A stretch of 64,000 bases of DNA, taken from the NCBI RefSeq assembly GCF_009696465.1, contig NZ_VULX01000003.1, forward strand, positions 152,358 through 216,357. Direction: 5' to 3'. The stretch's first letter is position 1. The number at the start of each line of letters is the position of its first letter. Below the pieces are notes generated by a model. It ran no database searches and had not been told where the DNA came from. It saw only the letters and a program-made list of their open reading frames with translations. Positions 1 to 8,011 of this stretch are shown piece after piece. Made by a program: the position numbers and the translations under genes. The DNA comes from Inconstantimicrobium porci. GTDB taxonomy: Bacteria > Bacillota > Clostridia > Clostridiales > Clostridiaceae.

Positions 1-174
1 CCAATTATTCTTATAGCAGTTGCAGTAATATGGATTTATAAAAAATTTAAGAATAAATTTAATAATGGTTACACAAAAAACGTTGATGATATAGAGTATA
101 TGAGTTCTCAACAAAGCGGTGATGTGGACAACAATTCAGAAGTAATTGATGTTGATTATAAAGATGTTCAATAA
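1..174 (+). CDS. C-terminal end of a membrane protein (partial)
   Basis: An open frame enters from the left edge and stops with TAA at 172-174. The 57 visible residues are a hydrophobic stretch (PIILIAVAVIWIY, residues 1-13), then a basic KKFKNKF segment and an acidic, Asn/Asp-rich tail ending DVDYKDVQ. This looks like a last transmembrane helix with a short cytoplasmic tail, by the positive-inside pattern. The body of the protein lies outside the window, so family and function cannot be given. A strong hairpin terminator follows directly. Reading frame is supported by the terminator position and by a normal residue mix rather than by homology. Confidence 0.6.
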   Translation, partial: PIILIAVAVIWIYKKFKNKFNNGYTKNVDDIEYMSSQQSGDVDNNSEVIDVDYKDVQ

Positions 175-180
175 TAATAA

Positions 181-209
181 AAAATCATTATGTAAATAAT
201 GATTTTTTA
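181..209 (+). terminator. Rho-independent terminator after the first gene
   Basis: A perfect 10-bp stem, AAAATCATTA (181-190) against TAATGATTTT (197-206), closes a 6-nt loop and is followed by more T residues. It lies 7 nt after the stop codon of the partial gene. Confidence 0.8.
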
Positions 210-280
210 TTTTATAAATCACAATATATATTTATGATTAATATTATGTATTGATAGATTAATCAGGAGGTAATTATATA

Positions 281-1024
281 TTGGGTAATGATAATGAAAA
301 CAGTGGTACTGAAGGTTTTGATAAAGATAATTCGCTAAATAGTAGATATAAAAAGGGTGTGCTAATTATAAATTCCTACATTAAGCAGAAGGACTCTATA
401 GTCCCTTTTAAAGTAAAGTTTAGAATATATAGACTATCAGGAATTAAACCTGAACTAATATATTATGGTGTTACTGATGATTATGGAAAGGCCAGAATCA
501 GTAGTCTGGACTTTGGCTATTATAGATTAATAGAAGTAGTTGATTCTAAGAGAATAAAACCTAAATATATACCTTGGAATGAATTTGAGATAAATAATAA
601 TAATCTATGTATTCATGTAAATATAGAAAACAGAAATAGAAATGCTAATGTTAAATATGAAGAGAGAAAACATGAAACTATCAAAGAAGAAAAGGATTCT
701 CATGAATATCAAAACTTAAAGAATAATATTAAAGGAAGTATTATCGTTAAGTCTATGTTTAAAAGCAAGACTAATGAGCCTTTATCAGGTACTGAATTTT
801 CAATATTTAGGGTTACAAATATGAAAATACAGCTTGTTGATTCTAAAACAACAAATGGTAATGGAATAGCTCATTTTACGAATTTGTACAGTGGTAAATA
901 TTTGATAGTTGAAAAAATAAACAAGAATATTTTTAATAAACCTGTTTATTTGAATGGGCAGGTTGTCTCATTGGATAAAGATAAGAAAGATGTAGGTGTT
1001 CTTGTAATAAATAGTTTAAAGTAG
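281..1024 (+). CDS. Protein with two SpaA/Cna_B-like (prealbumin-like) repeats
   Basis: 247 residues from a TTG start with an AGGAGG ribosome site at 265-270. Residues 1-25 are polar and disordered-looking. Two similar beta-rich repeats follow, roughly residues 26-118 and 150-247, separated by a charged linker. Each starts with a V-x-(V/I)-(K/N)-S strand (GVLIINSYIK; GSIIVKSMFK) and contains a 'DxxGKARISSLDFGYYRLIEV / NGNGIAHFTNLYSGKYLIVEK' type strand pair, typical of SpaA/Cna_B folds. No signal peptide, LPXTG motif or transmembrane segment is visible, which is unusual because this fold is commonest in surface pilins and adhesins. Terminators on both sides suggest a single-gene unit. Function unknown; the fold call is from pattern recognition. 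Confidence 0.7.
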   Translation: MGNDNENSGTEGFDKDNSLNSRYKKGVLIINSYIKQKDSIVPFKVKFRIYRLSGIKPELIYYGVTDDYGKARISSLDFGYYRLIEVVDSKRIKPKYIPWNEFEINNNNLCIHVNIENRNRNANVKYEERKHETIKEEKDSHEYQNLKNNIKGSIIVKSMFKSKTNEPLSGTEFSIFRVTNMKIQLVDSKTTNGNGIAHFTNLYSGKYLIVEKINKNIFNKPVYLNGQVVSLDKDKKDVGVLVINSLK

Positions 1025-1056
1025 CAGATAAAAAAGTCTGCTGCTTTATATTTTAT
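1022..1056 (+). terminator. Hairpin terminator after the SpaA-like gene
   Basis: AGCAGA (1023-1028) can pair with TCTGCT (1037-1042) across an A-rich loop and is followed by a T-rich stretch. The stem is short and overlaps the stop codon, so this is a moderate call. Confidence 0.45.
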
Positions 1057-1119
1057 CTTGTTATAATTAGGGATCTGTATTATAATAATCAAAAAATGTA
1101 ATAAAGGATGATATTAATT

Positions 1120-1572
1120 ATGAAGATTAGAATAAAGTATTTTGAAGGCGCTACTAAGCTTAAGAAAATTGCAAAAGGAAACTGGATAGATGTATATTCT
1201 AGTAAAGAACTTTTTGTGCCAGAAGGTGACAGAGCGATGATACCGTTAGGTTTTGCTTTAGAACTACCATCAGGTTATGAAGCACATCTAGCACCTAGAA
1301 GTTCAACATTTAAGACATGGGGAATAATACAGACAAATTCAGTTGGTGTAGTTGATGATACATATATAGGTGATAATGATCAGTGGCATATTCCTGTTTA
1401 CTGTTTAAAAGGTCATGATTCAAAAGATGGAGTTACAGGAACGCTTATTAAATGTGGTGATAAAATAGGCCAGTTTAGAATAATGGAAGTTATGCCTGAA
1501 CTTGAATTCGAAGAAGTTGAATCATTTGGCAATCAGGATAGAGGTGGATTTGGAACAACAGGAACACGTTAA
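1120..1572 (+). CDS. dut: dUTP diphosphatase (dUTPase)
   Basis: Hydrolyses dUTP to dUMP and pyrophosphate, keeping uracil out of DNA and feeding thymidylate synthesis. The 150-residue product has the trimeric dUTPase motifs in order: motif 1 around NWIDVYS (21-27), motif 2 PRSST (59-63), motif 3 NSVGVVDDTYIGD (73-85) carrying the catalytic Asp and the uracil-binding hairpin, motif 4 GDKIGQFRI (113-121), and the P-loop-like motif 5 DRGGFGTTG (140-148). An in-frame ATG at 1108 sits inside the ribosome site AAAGGATG, so the ATG at 1120 with normal spacing is preferred. Motif 1 differs from the usual AGxDL form, as in a subset of Firmicute and phage dUTPases. No phage genes surround it. Confidence 0.92.
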   Translation: MKIRIKYFEGATKLKKIAKGNWIDVYSSKELFVPEGDRAMIPLGFALELPSGYEAHLAPRSSTFKTWGIIQTNSVGVVDDTYIGDNDQWHIPVYCLKGHDSKDGVTGTLIKCGDKIGQFRIMEVMPELEFEEVESFGNQDRGGFGTTGTR

Positions 1573-1579
1573 ATGAATA

Positions 1580-1606
1580 AAAAAGGGCTTTATAGCCTTT
1601 TTTTAT
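1580..1606. terminator. Bidirectional terminator between dut and the ABC-F gene
   Basis: AAAAAGGGCT pairs with AGCCTTTTTT around a TTAT loop. A-rich 5' and T-rich 3' flanks make it usable from both strands, matching the convergent genes on either side; the ABC-F stop codon (1603-1605) lies in its edge. Confidence 0.8.
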
Positions 1607-3537
1607 TCACTTAGCTTTGCTTCTAAAGTTTCCCATTCACTATAAAGCTCTTCAATTTCAGCATTTGTAGCAGTAATTTCTTTATTAACTTTCTCGGCTT
1701 CTGACGGGTTTGAGTATACTTCTTCAAGACATAACTTGTTGTTTAATTCTTCAAGTGCTTCTTCTTTTTGAGCAATTAATTTCTCAACATCTCTAAAACG
1801 CATCTTTAGTTTTTTAAGTTCTTTTTCAGATTCTCTTTTTTTCTTCTTTTCTACTTTAATTTGTGTTTTTGTTTTACCAGATGTTTCTTTATCATTTAAT
1901 GAGTCGAATCTTGTTGGATTATTCTTTTTATCTATATAATAGCTGTAATTTCCTAAATAAGTTTTTATGCCATCTTCGTTTAATTCATATATTTTTTCAA
2001 TTACTTTGTTTAAGAAGTATCTGTCATGTGAGATTATTAAAAGAGTGCCATCATAACTTAATATAGCATCTTCTAAAGCTTCTCTTGAAAGAATATCAAG
2101 ATGGTTTGTAGGCTCATCTAGAAGCAGGAAGTTTGACTTAGAAAGCATAAGCTTTAAAAGATTAATTCTGCATCTTTCTCCACCACTTAATGTGCTTATT
2201 TTCTTAAATACATCATCGCCCTTAAATAAGAATGAAGCTAGAACAGTTCTGATATCAGTTGTAGTAAGGTTAGGATAATCATTCCATACCTCATCGATAA
2301 TAGTATTTTCAAGGTTAAGGTCAGACTGTTCTTGATCGTAGTATCCTATATTAACATTTCTACCTATAACTTTTGCACCTTCATCAGCGGGCAATTTATC
2401 CATAAGTATCTTGAAAAGAGTAGTCTTACCACGTCCGTTTTCACCTATTAAGGCAATCTTTTCGCCTCTTTTAATGTCCATATTAAGATTCTTGAATAAA
2501 AGTTTGTCACCAAAGCTTTTGCTTAAGTTTTCAACATGGAGTACGTCATTTCCACTCTTTACTTGAGTTTCAAATTTTATCTTCGTAGAAGAAGTATGCA
2601 CAATTGGTGATTCAAGACGTTCAATCTTATCGAGAGCTTTTTCTCTACTTTCAGCGGCTCTGATACTTTTCTCTCTGTTGAATGATCTGAATTTTTCAAT
2701 AATAGCTTCCTGTCTTTTAATTTCTGCCTGCTGGATGTTATATGCCTTTATTTGTGCTTCAATATCTTTCTCACGAAGTTCAAGGAATTTAGTGTAAGAA
2801 GCGTTATAGTGATATATTTTTCCGCCTCTTAATTCAAAAGTAGATGTTGTAACTGAATCTAGGAAATATCTATCATGAGATATAGTGATTACTGTACCTT
2901 TATAACTCTTAAGATATTCTTCCAGCCATTCAATAGCTTCAAGATCAAGGTGGTTTGTAGGTTCATCGAGCATAATTATGTCTGGCTTTACAAGAAGCAG
3001 CTTACACAGTGCAACTCTTGTTTTTTGGCCACCGCTTAGTGTAGAAATAATTTTATCATAATCATTTTCAGTAAAGCCAAGACCTTTGATGACCTTTGAA
3101 ATCTCTGCCTTATATGTATATCCTCCACGTTTTTCATAGAGTTCCTGTGCTAAAGTATAATCATTTATTAGTTTATTGTGATAAGTAGAGTTATTTTCAT
3201 CATATGGTTCATTAAGCTTTTTTTCTAAGGAGATTATTTTGTTCTCTAAATCAATAAGATTTTGAAATACAGAAAGCATTTCGTCATATATATTCCTGCA
3301 TGAGTCTAAATTTAAATGCTGTGAAAGATAACCTATGCTCTTATTTTTGTCGATAAATATTTCACCAGAGTCATAAGATATTTCCTTTGATATTATTTTA
3401 AAAAGGGTAGATTTACCTTCGCCGTTGGCACCTATAATACCTACTTTATCGCCTTCATTTATAGAAAATGTTATATTTTTTAGTATTTCATCTATACCAT
3501 AACTTTTACATAAATCTTTACAACTTAATATAATCAT
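1603..3537 (-). CDS. ABC-F family ATPase (YdiF-like translation factor)
   Basis: 644 residues with two ABC ATPase domains on one chain and no membrane segments, the ABC-F plan of cytosolic proteins that act on ribosomes. Domain 1: Walker A GANGEGKST (36-44), signature LSGGQ (167-171), Walker B IIMLDEPTNHLD (187-198). A charged interdomain linker (about 245-320) corresponds to the P-site tRNA interaction motif. Domain 2: GENGRGKT (365-372), LSGGE (450-454), LLLDEPTNHLD (471-481). Residues from about 560 are a Lys/Glu-rich coiled coil like the ABC_tran CTD. Length and C-terminal extension fit B. subtilis YdiF better than short antibiotic-resistance forms, but Uup-like or ARE roles cannot be excluded. 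The start is preceded by AAAAAGGAGA. Monocistronic. Confidence 0.9.
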   Translation of the reverse strand: MIILSCKDLCKSYGIDEILKNITFSINEGDKVGIIGANGEGKSTLFKIISKEISYDSGEIFIDKNKSIGYLSQHLNLDSCRNIYDEMLSVFQNLIDLENKIISLEKKLNEPYDENNSTYHNKLINDYTLAQELYEKRGGYTYKAEISKVIKGLGFTENDYDKIISTLSGGQKTRVALCKLLLVKPDIIMLDEPTNHLDLEAIEWLEEYLKSYKGTVITISHDRYFLDSVTTSTFELRGGKIYHYNASYTKFLELREKDIEAQIKAYNIQQAEIKRQEAIIEKFRSFNREKSIRAAESREKALDKIERLESPIVHTSSTKIKFETQVKSGNDVLHVENLSKSFGDKLLFKNLNMDIKRGEKIALIGENGRGKTTLFKILMDKLPADEGAKVIGRNVNIGYYDQEQSDLNLENTIIDEVWNDYPNLTTTDIRTVLASFLFKGDDVFKKISTLSGGERCRINLLKLMLSKSNFLLLDEPTNHLDILSREALEDAILSYDGTLLIISHDRYFLNKVIEKIYELNEDGIKTYLGNYSYYIDKKNNPTRFDSLNDKETSGKTKTQIKVEKKKKRESEKELKKLKMRFRDVEKLIAQKEEALEELNNKLCLEEVYSNPSEAEKVNKEITATNAEIEELYSEWETLEAKLSE

Positions 3538-3723
3538 TTTTTTCTCCTTTTTATAAAACAGTACAATTTATTATACTATGGATAATTTTTAAACTCAAAT
3601 AGTTGTCTTACTACATAAGTTTCCAAGTGATAATAAGAAAGAACAGTATCATTTTTAAAATGTATATTTTTGCGAAAAAAGGTATTAATAAAATATAGTG
3701 AATTAACGAAAGGAGAAATCATT

Positions 3724-4962
3724 ATGAAAAAACAAAAGAAGATTTATGCTGCTTTAACTGTTTCTGTTATGGGGCTCTTTGCTGTCTTTTTTTCCGTTTA
3801 TTATTATACATTGAAGAAAAATACTTATACATTTGTGAAAACTGCAAAAGCATGTTTTGATAATATAGAAGTAAAACTAAGCCTCACAGGAACAATAAAA
3901 TCAAATAATGAAAGAAAATATTATAGAAACCAGTCAAAGATAAAAAAATTCAATGTTGCTGTAGGTGATGCCGTTAAACGGGGTGATTTGCTGTTTTCAT
4001 ATGATATTAGTGAATATGAATCTGCGCTTAATCAGGCCAAGATAAAATATGACGAGACTATAAATAATAAAAATCTCCTTGAAAAAGAAAAGAAAGCAAA
4101 TGATGAAAAAGTAGAAGAAATTAATTTAGAGATTAAAAAACTTGAAGATCAGATTGCAGTAAGTACTATTAATCCTAATAATAAAAAATTTTTCTTTAAC
4201 AAAAAGAAAAGTGCAGCCATTTCAGAAATTGAGAAAGAAATAGAAAAACTAAAATATGAGAGAAAATCAATAAATGAGAAATATGACTTAATGGCTAAGC
4301 AGCTAGACAGTGCAATTTCAATAGCTGAAACAGCATATAAAAAGGCAGCAAAAAAACTTGAAGTTAATAGTGGTAAAGTAATTTCTGATATATATGGGGT
4401 AGTAACAGATATTAGTTATGATAATAATCTAATTACGAGTATTCAAAATCCTGTGATTACTATTCAAAATCTTGAGGATCTAAAGATAACAGCTGGCCTT
4501 AACAGGGACGAAGTCTCTCTTGTGAAATTAGGTCAGAAAGTTGATATAAAATATGGTGAAAAACAATGTAAAGGAAAAGTAGCTTTCATAAATCCTGTTG
4601 CTTCAAATCAACCTTCAATCCTGAGCATTACTCAGAATACTGAGCCTAAAGTTAATATTGATATTAGTATTGATGGTTGTCATGATGATATGAAGGTGGA
4701 TTTCCTTGTAGATGCAGATATATTAATAAACGAAAAGAAAAATGTTATTACAGTGCCTAATGAGTGTATTAAAAATGATGAGGGTAAAAATAGCAAAGTA
4801 TATGTGTTAAAGGATGGAATGCTTGTAGAGAGAGAAGTTCAAATTGGAGTAGTTTCTGATAATAAAGCAGAAATTATTAGCGGAGTTTCTGAAGGAGAAG
4901 AAATTGTGTTAAATCCTGAGGATGATATGAATCTGAAGTGTAGATATAAAGGTGAAGATTGA
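3724..4962 (+). CDS. HlyD/MacA-type membrane fusion (adaptor) protein, YknX-like
   Basis: 412 residues from the ATG at 3724, with AGGAG at 3711-3715; an in-frame TTG at 3670 has no ribosome site. One N-terminal transmembrane helix (about 9-29) anchors an extracellular part: a lipoyl/barrel-sandwich half motif (about 60-95, with NVAVGDAVKRGDLLFSYD-type sequence), a long coiled-coil hairpin (about 100-215), the second half motif, and a beta-barrel/RND_mfp domain towards the C terminus (VPNECIKNDEGKNSKVYVLKDG). It forms one operon with the ATPase and permease downstream, overlapping the ATPase start. The arrangement matches B. subtilis YknXYZ or MacAB without an outer-membrane partner: peptide, toxin or drug export. 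Substrate unknown. Confidence 0.88.
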   Translation: MKKQKKIYAALTVSVMGLFAVFFSVYYYTLKKNTYTFVKTAKACFDNIEVKLSLTGTIKSNNERKYYRNQSKIKKFNVAVGDAVKRGDLLFSYDISEYESALNQAKIKYDETINNKNLLEKEKKANDEKVEEINLEIKKLEDQIAVSTINPNNKKFFFNKKKSAAISEIEKEIEKLKYERKSINEKYDLMAKQLDSAISIAETAYKKAAKKLEVNSGKVISDIYGVVTDISYDNNLITSIQNPVITIQNLEDLKITAGLNRDEVSLVKLGQKVDIKYGEKQCKGKVAFINPVASNQPSILSITQNTEPKVNIDISIDGCHDDMKVDFLVDADILINEKKNVITVPNECIKNDEGKNSKVYVLKDGMLVEREVQIGVVSDNKAEIISGVSEGEEIVLNPEDDMNLKCRYKGED

Positions 4963-5639
4963 TGATTGAAGCTGAAAACATTACAAAGGTATACAAAACA
5001 GGTGCTGTTGAATATAAAGCATTAGATAATGTAAGTCTTACTATAAAACGTGGCGAATTTATCGCCATAATGGGACCTTCTGGATCAGGTAAAAGTACAC
5101 TTATGAATATTTTAGCTTGCTTAGACAGATTTGATTCAGGAAGATATAAATTAAATGGGAAAGATATCACATTTATGAATGATAATCAACTTGCCAAGAT
5201 TAGAAATAAGGAGATAGGTTTCGTATTTCAAAATTTTAATCTGCTGCCTAAGCTTAATTTGCTTGAGAATGTGGAATTACCAATGATATATGCTGGTGTA
5301 GGAAAAAAAGCACGTCATGATACAGCTATGAAGGCACTTGAAAAGGTTAAGCTTACAAAGTGGTATAAACATAAGCCTTCTGAAATATCAGGGGGACAGC
5401 GTCAGAGGGTGGCAATTGCAAGATCACTTGTTAATAAACCTTTTGTTATTATGGCTGATGAACCTACAGGTAATCTTGATTCAGCCGTTAGTATAGAGGT
5501 TATGCATATTTTTCAGGAGTTAAATGAAGATGGTGTAACTATTGTAATGGTAACTCATGAAGAGGATATTGCAAGATTTGCACAGAGAATTATCACAGTG
5601 AAGGATGGAAGAATAGTTAGTGATGAATCAGCAAATTAA
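4962..5639 (+). CDS. MacB/LolD-type ABC transporter ATP-binding protein, YknY-like
   Basis: 225 residues. Walker A GPSGSGKST (38-46), Q-loop FVFQNFNLLP (about 87-96), signature SGGQRQR (143-149), Walker B IMADEPTGNLD (163-173) and an H-loop in VTHEED. The LolD/MacB subfamily is recognised by the Y-K-x-G-x-x-x-x-x-A-L start and ADEPTGNLD. It powers the permease encoded 24 nt downstream. The ATG at 4962 shares one base with the TGA of the adaptor gene (TGATG), so translation is coupled; a TTG three bases upstream would add one residue. Third member of the set is the permease at 5664. Confidence 0.93.
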   Translation: MIEAENITKVYKTGAVEYKALDNVSLTIKRGEFIAIMGPSGSGKSTLMNILACLDRFDSGRYKLNGKDITFMNDNQLAKIRNKEIGFVFQNFNLLPKLNLLENVELPMIYAGVGKKARHDTAMKALEKVKLTKWYKHKPSEISGGQRQRVAIARSLVNKPFVIMADEPTGNLDSAVSIEVMHIFQELNEDGVTIVMVTHEEDIARFAQRIITVKDGRIVSDESAN

Positions 5640-5663
5640 TTTTTTGAATAAGAGGTTGAAAAT

Positions 5664-6875
5664 ATGAATTTATTTGAAAGCATAAAACTTTCTTTTAAAA
5701 GTATAAGAGCCAATAAGATGAGATCTGTATTAACTATGCTAGGAATAATTATAGGTATAGCTTCTGTAATTACCATTCTGTCTCTTGGTGAAGGTGTAAG
5801 AGAATCAATGATAGGACAGTTTGATAAGGTAGGGACTACATCTGTTAAAGTAGGTGTAAATTTACTTAATGAAAAATATAGGGAGTCATATGATATAAGA
5901 AAAAATGATTATAAGGCTATTAAGGATAATATAAATACTATTCAATATATATCACCTATTCAGGGAAGTAGAGTTAGGGCAGAAAATGGCACAAAATCAC
6001 GTGATATGTATATTGAGGGGTGTACTGAAGATTTTATAAAGATTATACCACAAAAAATGAAATACGGAAGATTTTTTAATAATAGTGAGGTAGAGAACAG
6101 CAGATATTTATGTGTAATTGATGAAAGAAGTGCTAAAAGCTTATTTGGAAGATACAATGTGATTAATGAAACTATAAATATAGGTAGAAATAATAATAAG
6201 CGTAAATTTAAAATTATTGGAGTTACGAAAGTATTAAATGGTGAAAGTTTTATGCCTGAAAGTGAGACAGCATTAGTAATGGTACCTATAAGTGCTTTTT
6301 CGAAAACACTTGGAGTATCAGAACAATATAATAATTTGGTTTATAAATCAGATAGTAAAGAAAACGTTGAAAGATCAATCAGTGAGATACGGACTTACCT
6401 AGAAAAAAAACATAATTGTGTTAATAAAAATATATATATGATAGATAAAGCATCAAATATGCTGGAGCAGGTTGATAAAATAGTATTAATGTTTACTGCT
6501 TTTTTAGGAGTAGTTGCAGCAATATCACTAGTTGTAGGTGGAATTGGAGTCATGAATATAATGCTTGTTTCTGTAACTGAGAGAACGCGTGAAATTGGAA
6601 TAAGAAAAGCGATTGGCGCAAGTACTGCTGCCATCATGGAAGAATTTCTTATTGAGTCACTAATATTAACTGTAATAGGAGGTATTATAGGACTGCTAAT
6701 TGGAATGATAGGAGGTTATTTTATAGGGAACAAGATTCATATTATGCCGGTTATAACCTTCAGCAAAATATTGGGAGTTTTGCTTTTTTCATCTCTTATA
6801 GGCTTGTTTTTTGGAATATATCCAGCAAGAAAAGCAGCAAAAATGAATCCTATAGATGCATTAAGATTTGAATAG
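5664..6875 (+). CDS. MacB/FtsX-type ABC transporter permease, YknZ-like
   Basis: 403 residues with the MacB permease plan: a transmembrane helix near residues 20-42 (SVLTMLGIIIGIASVITILSL), a large extracellular MacB_PCD domain (about 45-260), then a FtsX domain with three helices (about 275-300, 328-355, 370-392). The loop VTERTREIGIRKAIGAS is the classic FtsX coupling motif that contacts the ATPase, and the end KAAKMNPIDALRFE is the typical permease tail. Start ATG follows an AGAGGTTGA ribosome site. No gene for a bacteriocin or regulator lies next to the operon to indicate the substrate. Confidence 0.93.
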   Translation: MNLFESIKLSFKSIRANKMRSVLTMLGIIIGIASVITILSLGEGVRESMIGQFDKVGTTSVKVGVNLLNEKYRESYDIRKNDYKAIKDNINTIQYISPIQGSRVRAENGTKSRDMYIEGCTEDFIKIIPQKMKYGRFFNNSEVENSRYLCVIDERSAKSLFGRYNVINETINIGRNNNKRKFKIIGVTKVLNGESFMPESETALVMVPISAFSKTLGVSEQYNNLVYKSDSKENVERSISEIRTYLEKKHNCVNKNIYMIDKASNMLEQVDKIVLMFTAFLGVVAAISLVVGGIGVMNIMLVSVTERTREIGIRKAIGASTAAIMEEFLIESLILTVIGGIIGLLIGMIGGYFIGNKIHIMPVITFSKILGVLLFSSLIGLFFGIYPARKAAKMNPIDALRFE

Positions 6876-7132
6876 AAGAGTAATCAATTATTAAATTCAA
6901 ATATTTTTTTGTAATAAGAAATATATTTAGATAAGCAGGGATATGTTATAAAATCATAGATTGCAATTCACAGATCACAGATAAAGAGGAAACATCCTAA
7001 AGGTAGTTTCTGATAATAATTAGATTTGGATACCTTCTGTGAACTGTGATATGCTATTGAGATATTTTTTTCCAAAGTTAGCTTATAGAGAATACTCATA
7101 TACAATTTTAAGTATAAGTATATGATAAGCTT
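6876..7132. other. Intergenic region with two folded elements
   Basis: No coding frame is convincing here. It holds a 92-nt inverted-repeat element (6963-7054, listed separately) and a second stem, in which GCTTAT (7081-7086) pairs with ATAAGC (7125-7130) and CATATAC (7097-7103) with GTATATG (7118-7124), with a 10-nt bulge on one side. On the plus strand this second stem is followed by TTTTATATAT, so it may terminate the YknXYZ-like operon, or it may end the minus-strand DUF4397 gene whose stop is at 7133. Confidence 0.5.
6963..7054. repeat. Long imperfect inverted repeat with internal hairpin (possible structured RNA or MITE)
   Basis: CACAGATCACAGA (6969-6981) pairs with TCTGTGAACTGTG (7036-7048) with one mismatch. 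The stem extends outwards through T-A, two mismatches and GCA/TGC to 6963 and 7054. Inside, GAAAC (6989-6993) pairs with GTTTC (7006-7010), and CC/GG closes a TAAA loop. The element has no open frame. It could be a small RNA, a miniature transposable element or a dispersed intergenic repeat; the window holds no second copy that I can recognise. Confidence 0.5.
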
Positions 7133-7897
7133 TTATATATCTCTAAATATAAGCAGTTGATGTGAACCAGAAAGATCCGCACGTCCGATGGCAAATATTG
7201 TGTGGTAGGCACCGGATGCTAGAGAAACATTAGGAGCAATTAATTTCTTCAAACTATAATCCTTTGGAAATACTTCAAAACTATAGATACCTGGTGAAAG
7301 ATCTACATAACTTGTAGTTTCACCATATTCAATTTCATTAAATAACTGTTGCTCACTATCTATTGTGACATTTAGCAATGGTGATGACGGAACGAGATTA
7401 CTGAAACGGACATGGATACCCTTATAACTTGTTGTATCTTTGTTTTTGGTTTTTAGCATAAGTATACTTATTTTGCTACTGTTTTCGATTATTGCAAAAG
7501 TATAGTGATTATTATTGCATATTTTTGTGTTAGATATAAGAATTGGATTTTGATGGGTTCCTGATTTGTATAATTTTATAGTATAAGTACCAGAAGGTAT
7601 ACAAATATATGATGTCATAGATGTATAATTAATATTTTTCTTAATAAGTTGTGAGTTTATATAAATGTCTATGCTGTTTTTTGAATGTGCTGCATGAAAG
7701 AATCTAATATAGGATTGGCTTGATGTATTTCTACTAAGGTTGTCATCAGAAAAAAAAGGTTCTTTCATGATAACTGGTGTGAAAAAGTTGATATTTTTAG
7801 TTGGGTTATATAGTTGATTTAAAATTTCTGATGATAAAGGAGCAAAGTTTAAATCCTTTGCATCAGTACCTTCCATGTATTTTTTATCTGGATACAT
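7133..7897 (-). CDS. DUF4397 domain-containing protein
   Basis: 254 residues. After about 58 residues without clear fold there are two DUF4397-like beta repeats: residues about 60-145 beginning YIRFFHAAHSKNSIDIYIN, and about 160-250 beginning VRFSNLVPSSPLLNVTID. Both continue with a Y-x-x-(I/L)-x-x-G-x-(Y/I)-(T/S)-(I/F) strand (ICIPSGTYTIKLY; VDLSPGIYSFEVF), the hallmark of the family. No signal peptide or membrane anchor is visible, so a cytosolic or spore-associated location is possible. The start follows ATGGAGGCATGTA. It is divergent from the SufS-like gene at 8012 across about 114 bp. Biochemical function of DUF4397 is unknown. Confidence 0.75.
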   Translation of the reverse strand: MYPDKKYMEGTDAKDLNFAPLSSEILNQLYNPTKNINFFTPVIMKEPFFSDDNLSRNTSSQSYIRFFHAAHSKNSIDIYINSQLIKKNINYTSMTSYICIPSGTYTIKLYKSGTHQNPILISNTKICNNNHYTFAIIENSSKISILMLKTKNKDTTSYKGIHVRFSNLVPSSPLLNVTIDSEQQLFNEIEYGETTSYVDLSPGIYSFEVFPKDYSLKKLIAPNVSLASGAYHTIFAIGRADLSGSHQLLIFRDI

Positions 7898-8011
7898 TAC
7901 ATGCCTCCATAAAATATTATATATAAAGTATATGATTTAAAATAGCAAAATATATTATTTTTTGTATCCATCTAGAATTATCTACAATAATATATAGTGG
8001 AGGTAATGTAT

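Noticed and set aside
1108..1572. dUTPase as a marker of a prophage
   Set aside because: No integrase, structural, replication or lysis genes nearby; gene sits among housekeeping genes.
1603..3537. ABC-F gene as an antibiotic-resistance (ARE) determinant
   Set aside because: Length, linker and C-terminal coiled coil fit housekeeping YdiF-like proteins; no mobile or resistance context.
3670..3723. Upstream extension of the adaptor gene (TTG at 3670)
   Set aside because: No ribosome site in front, while the ATG at 3724 has AGGAG at ideal distance and begins a normal membrane anchor.
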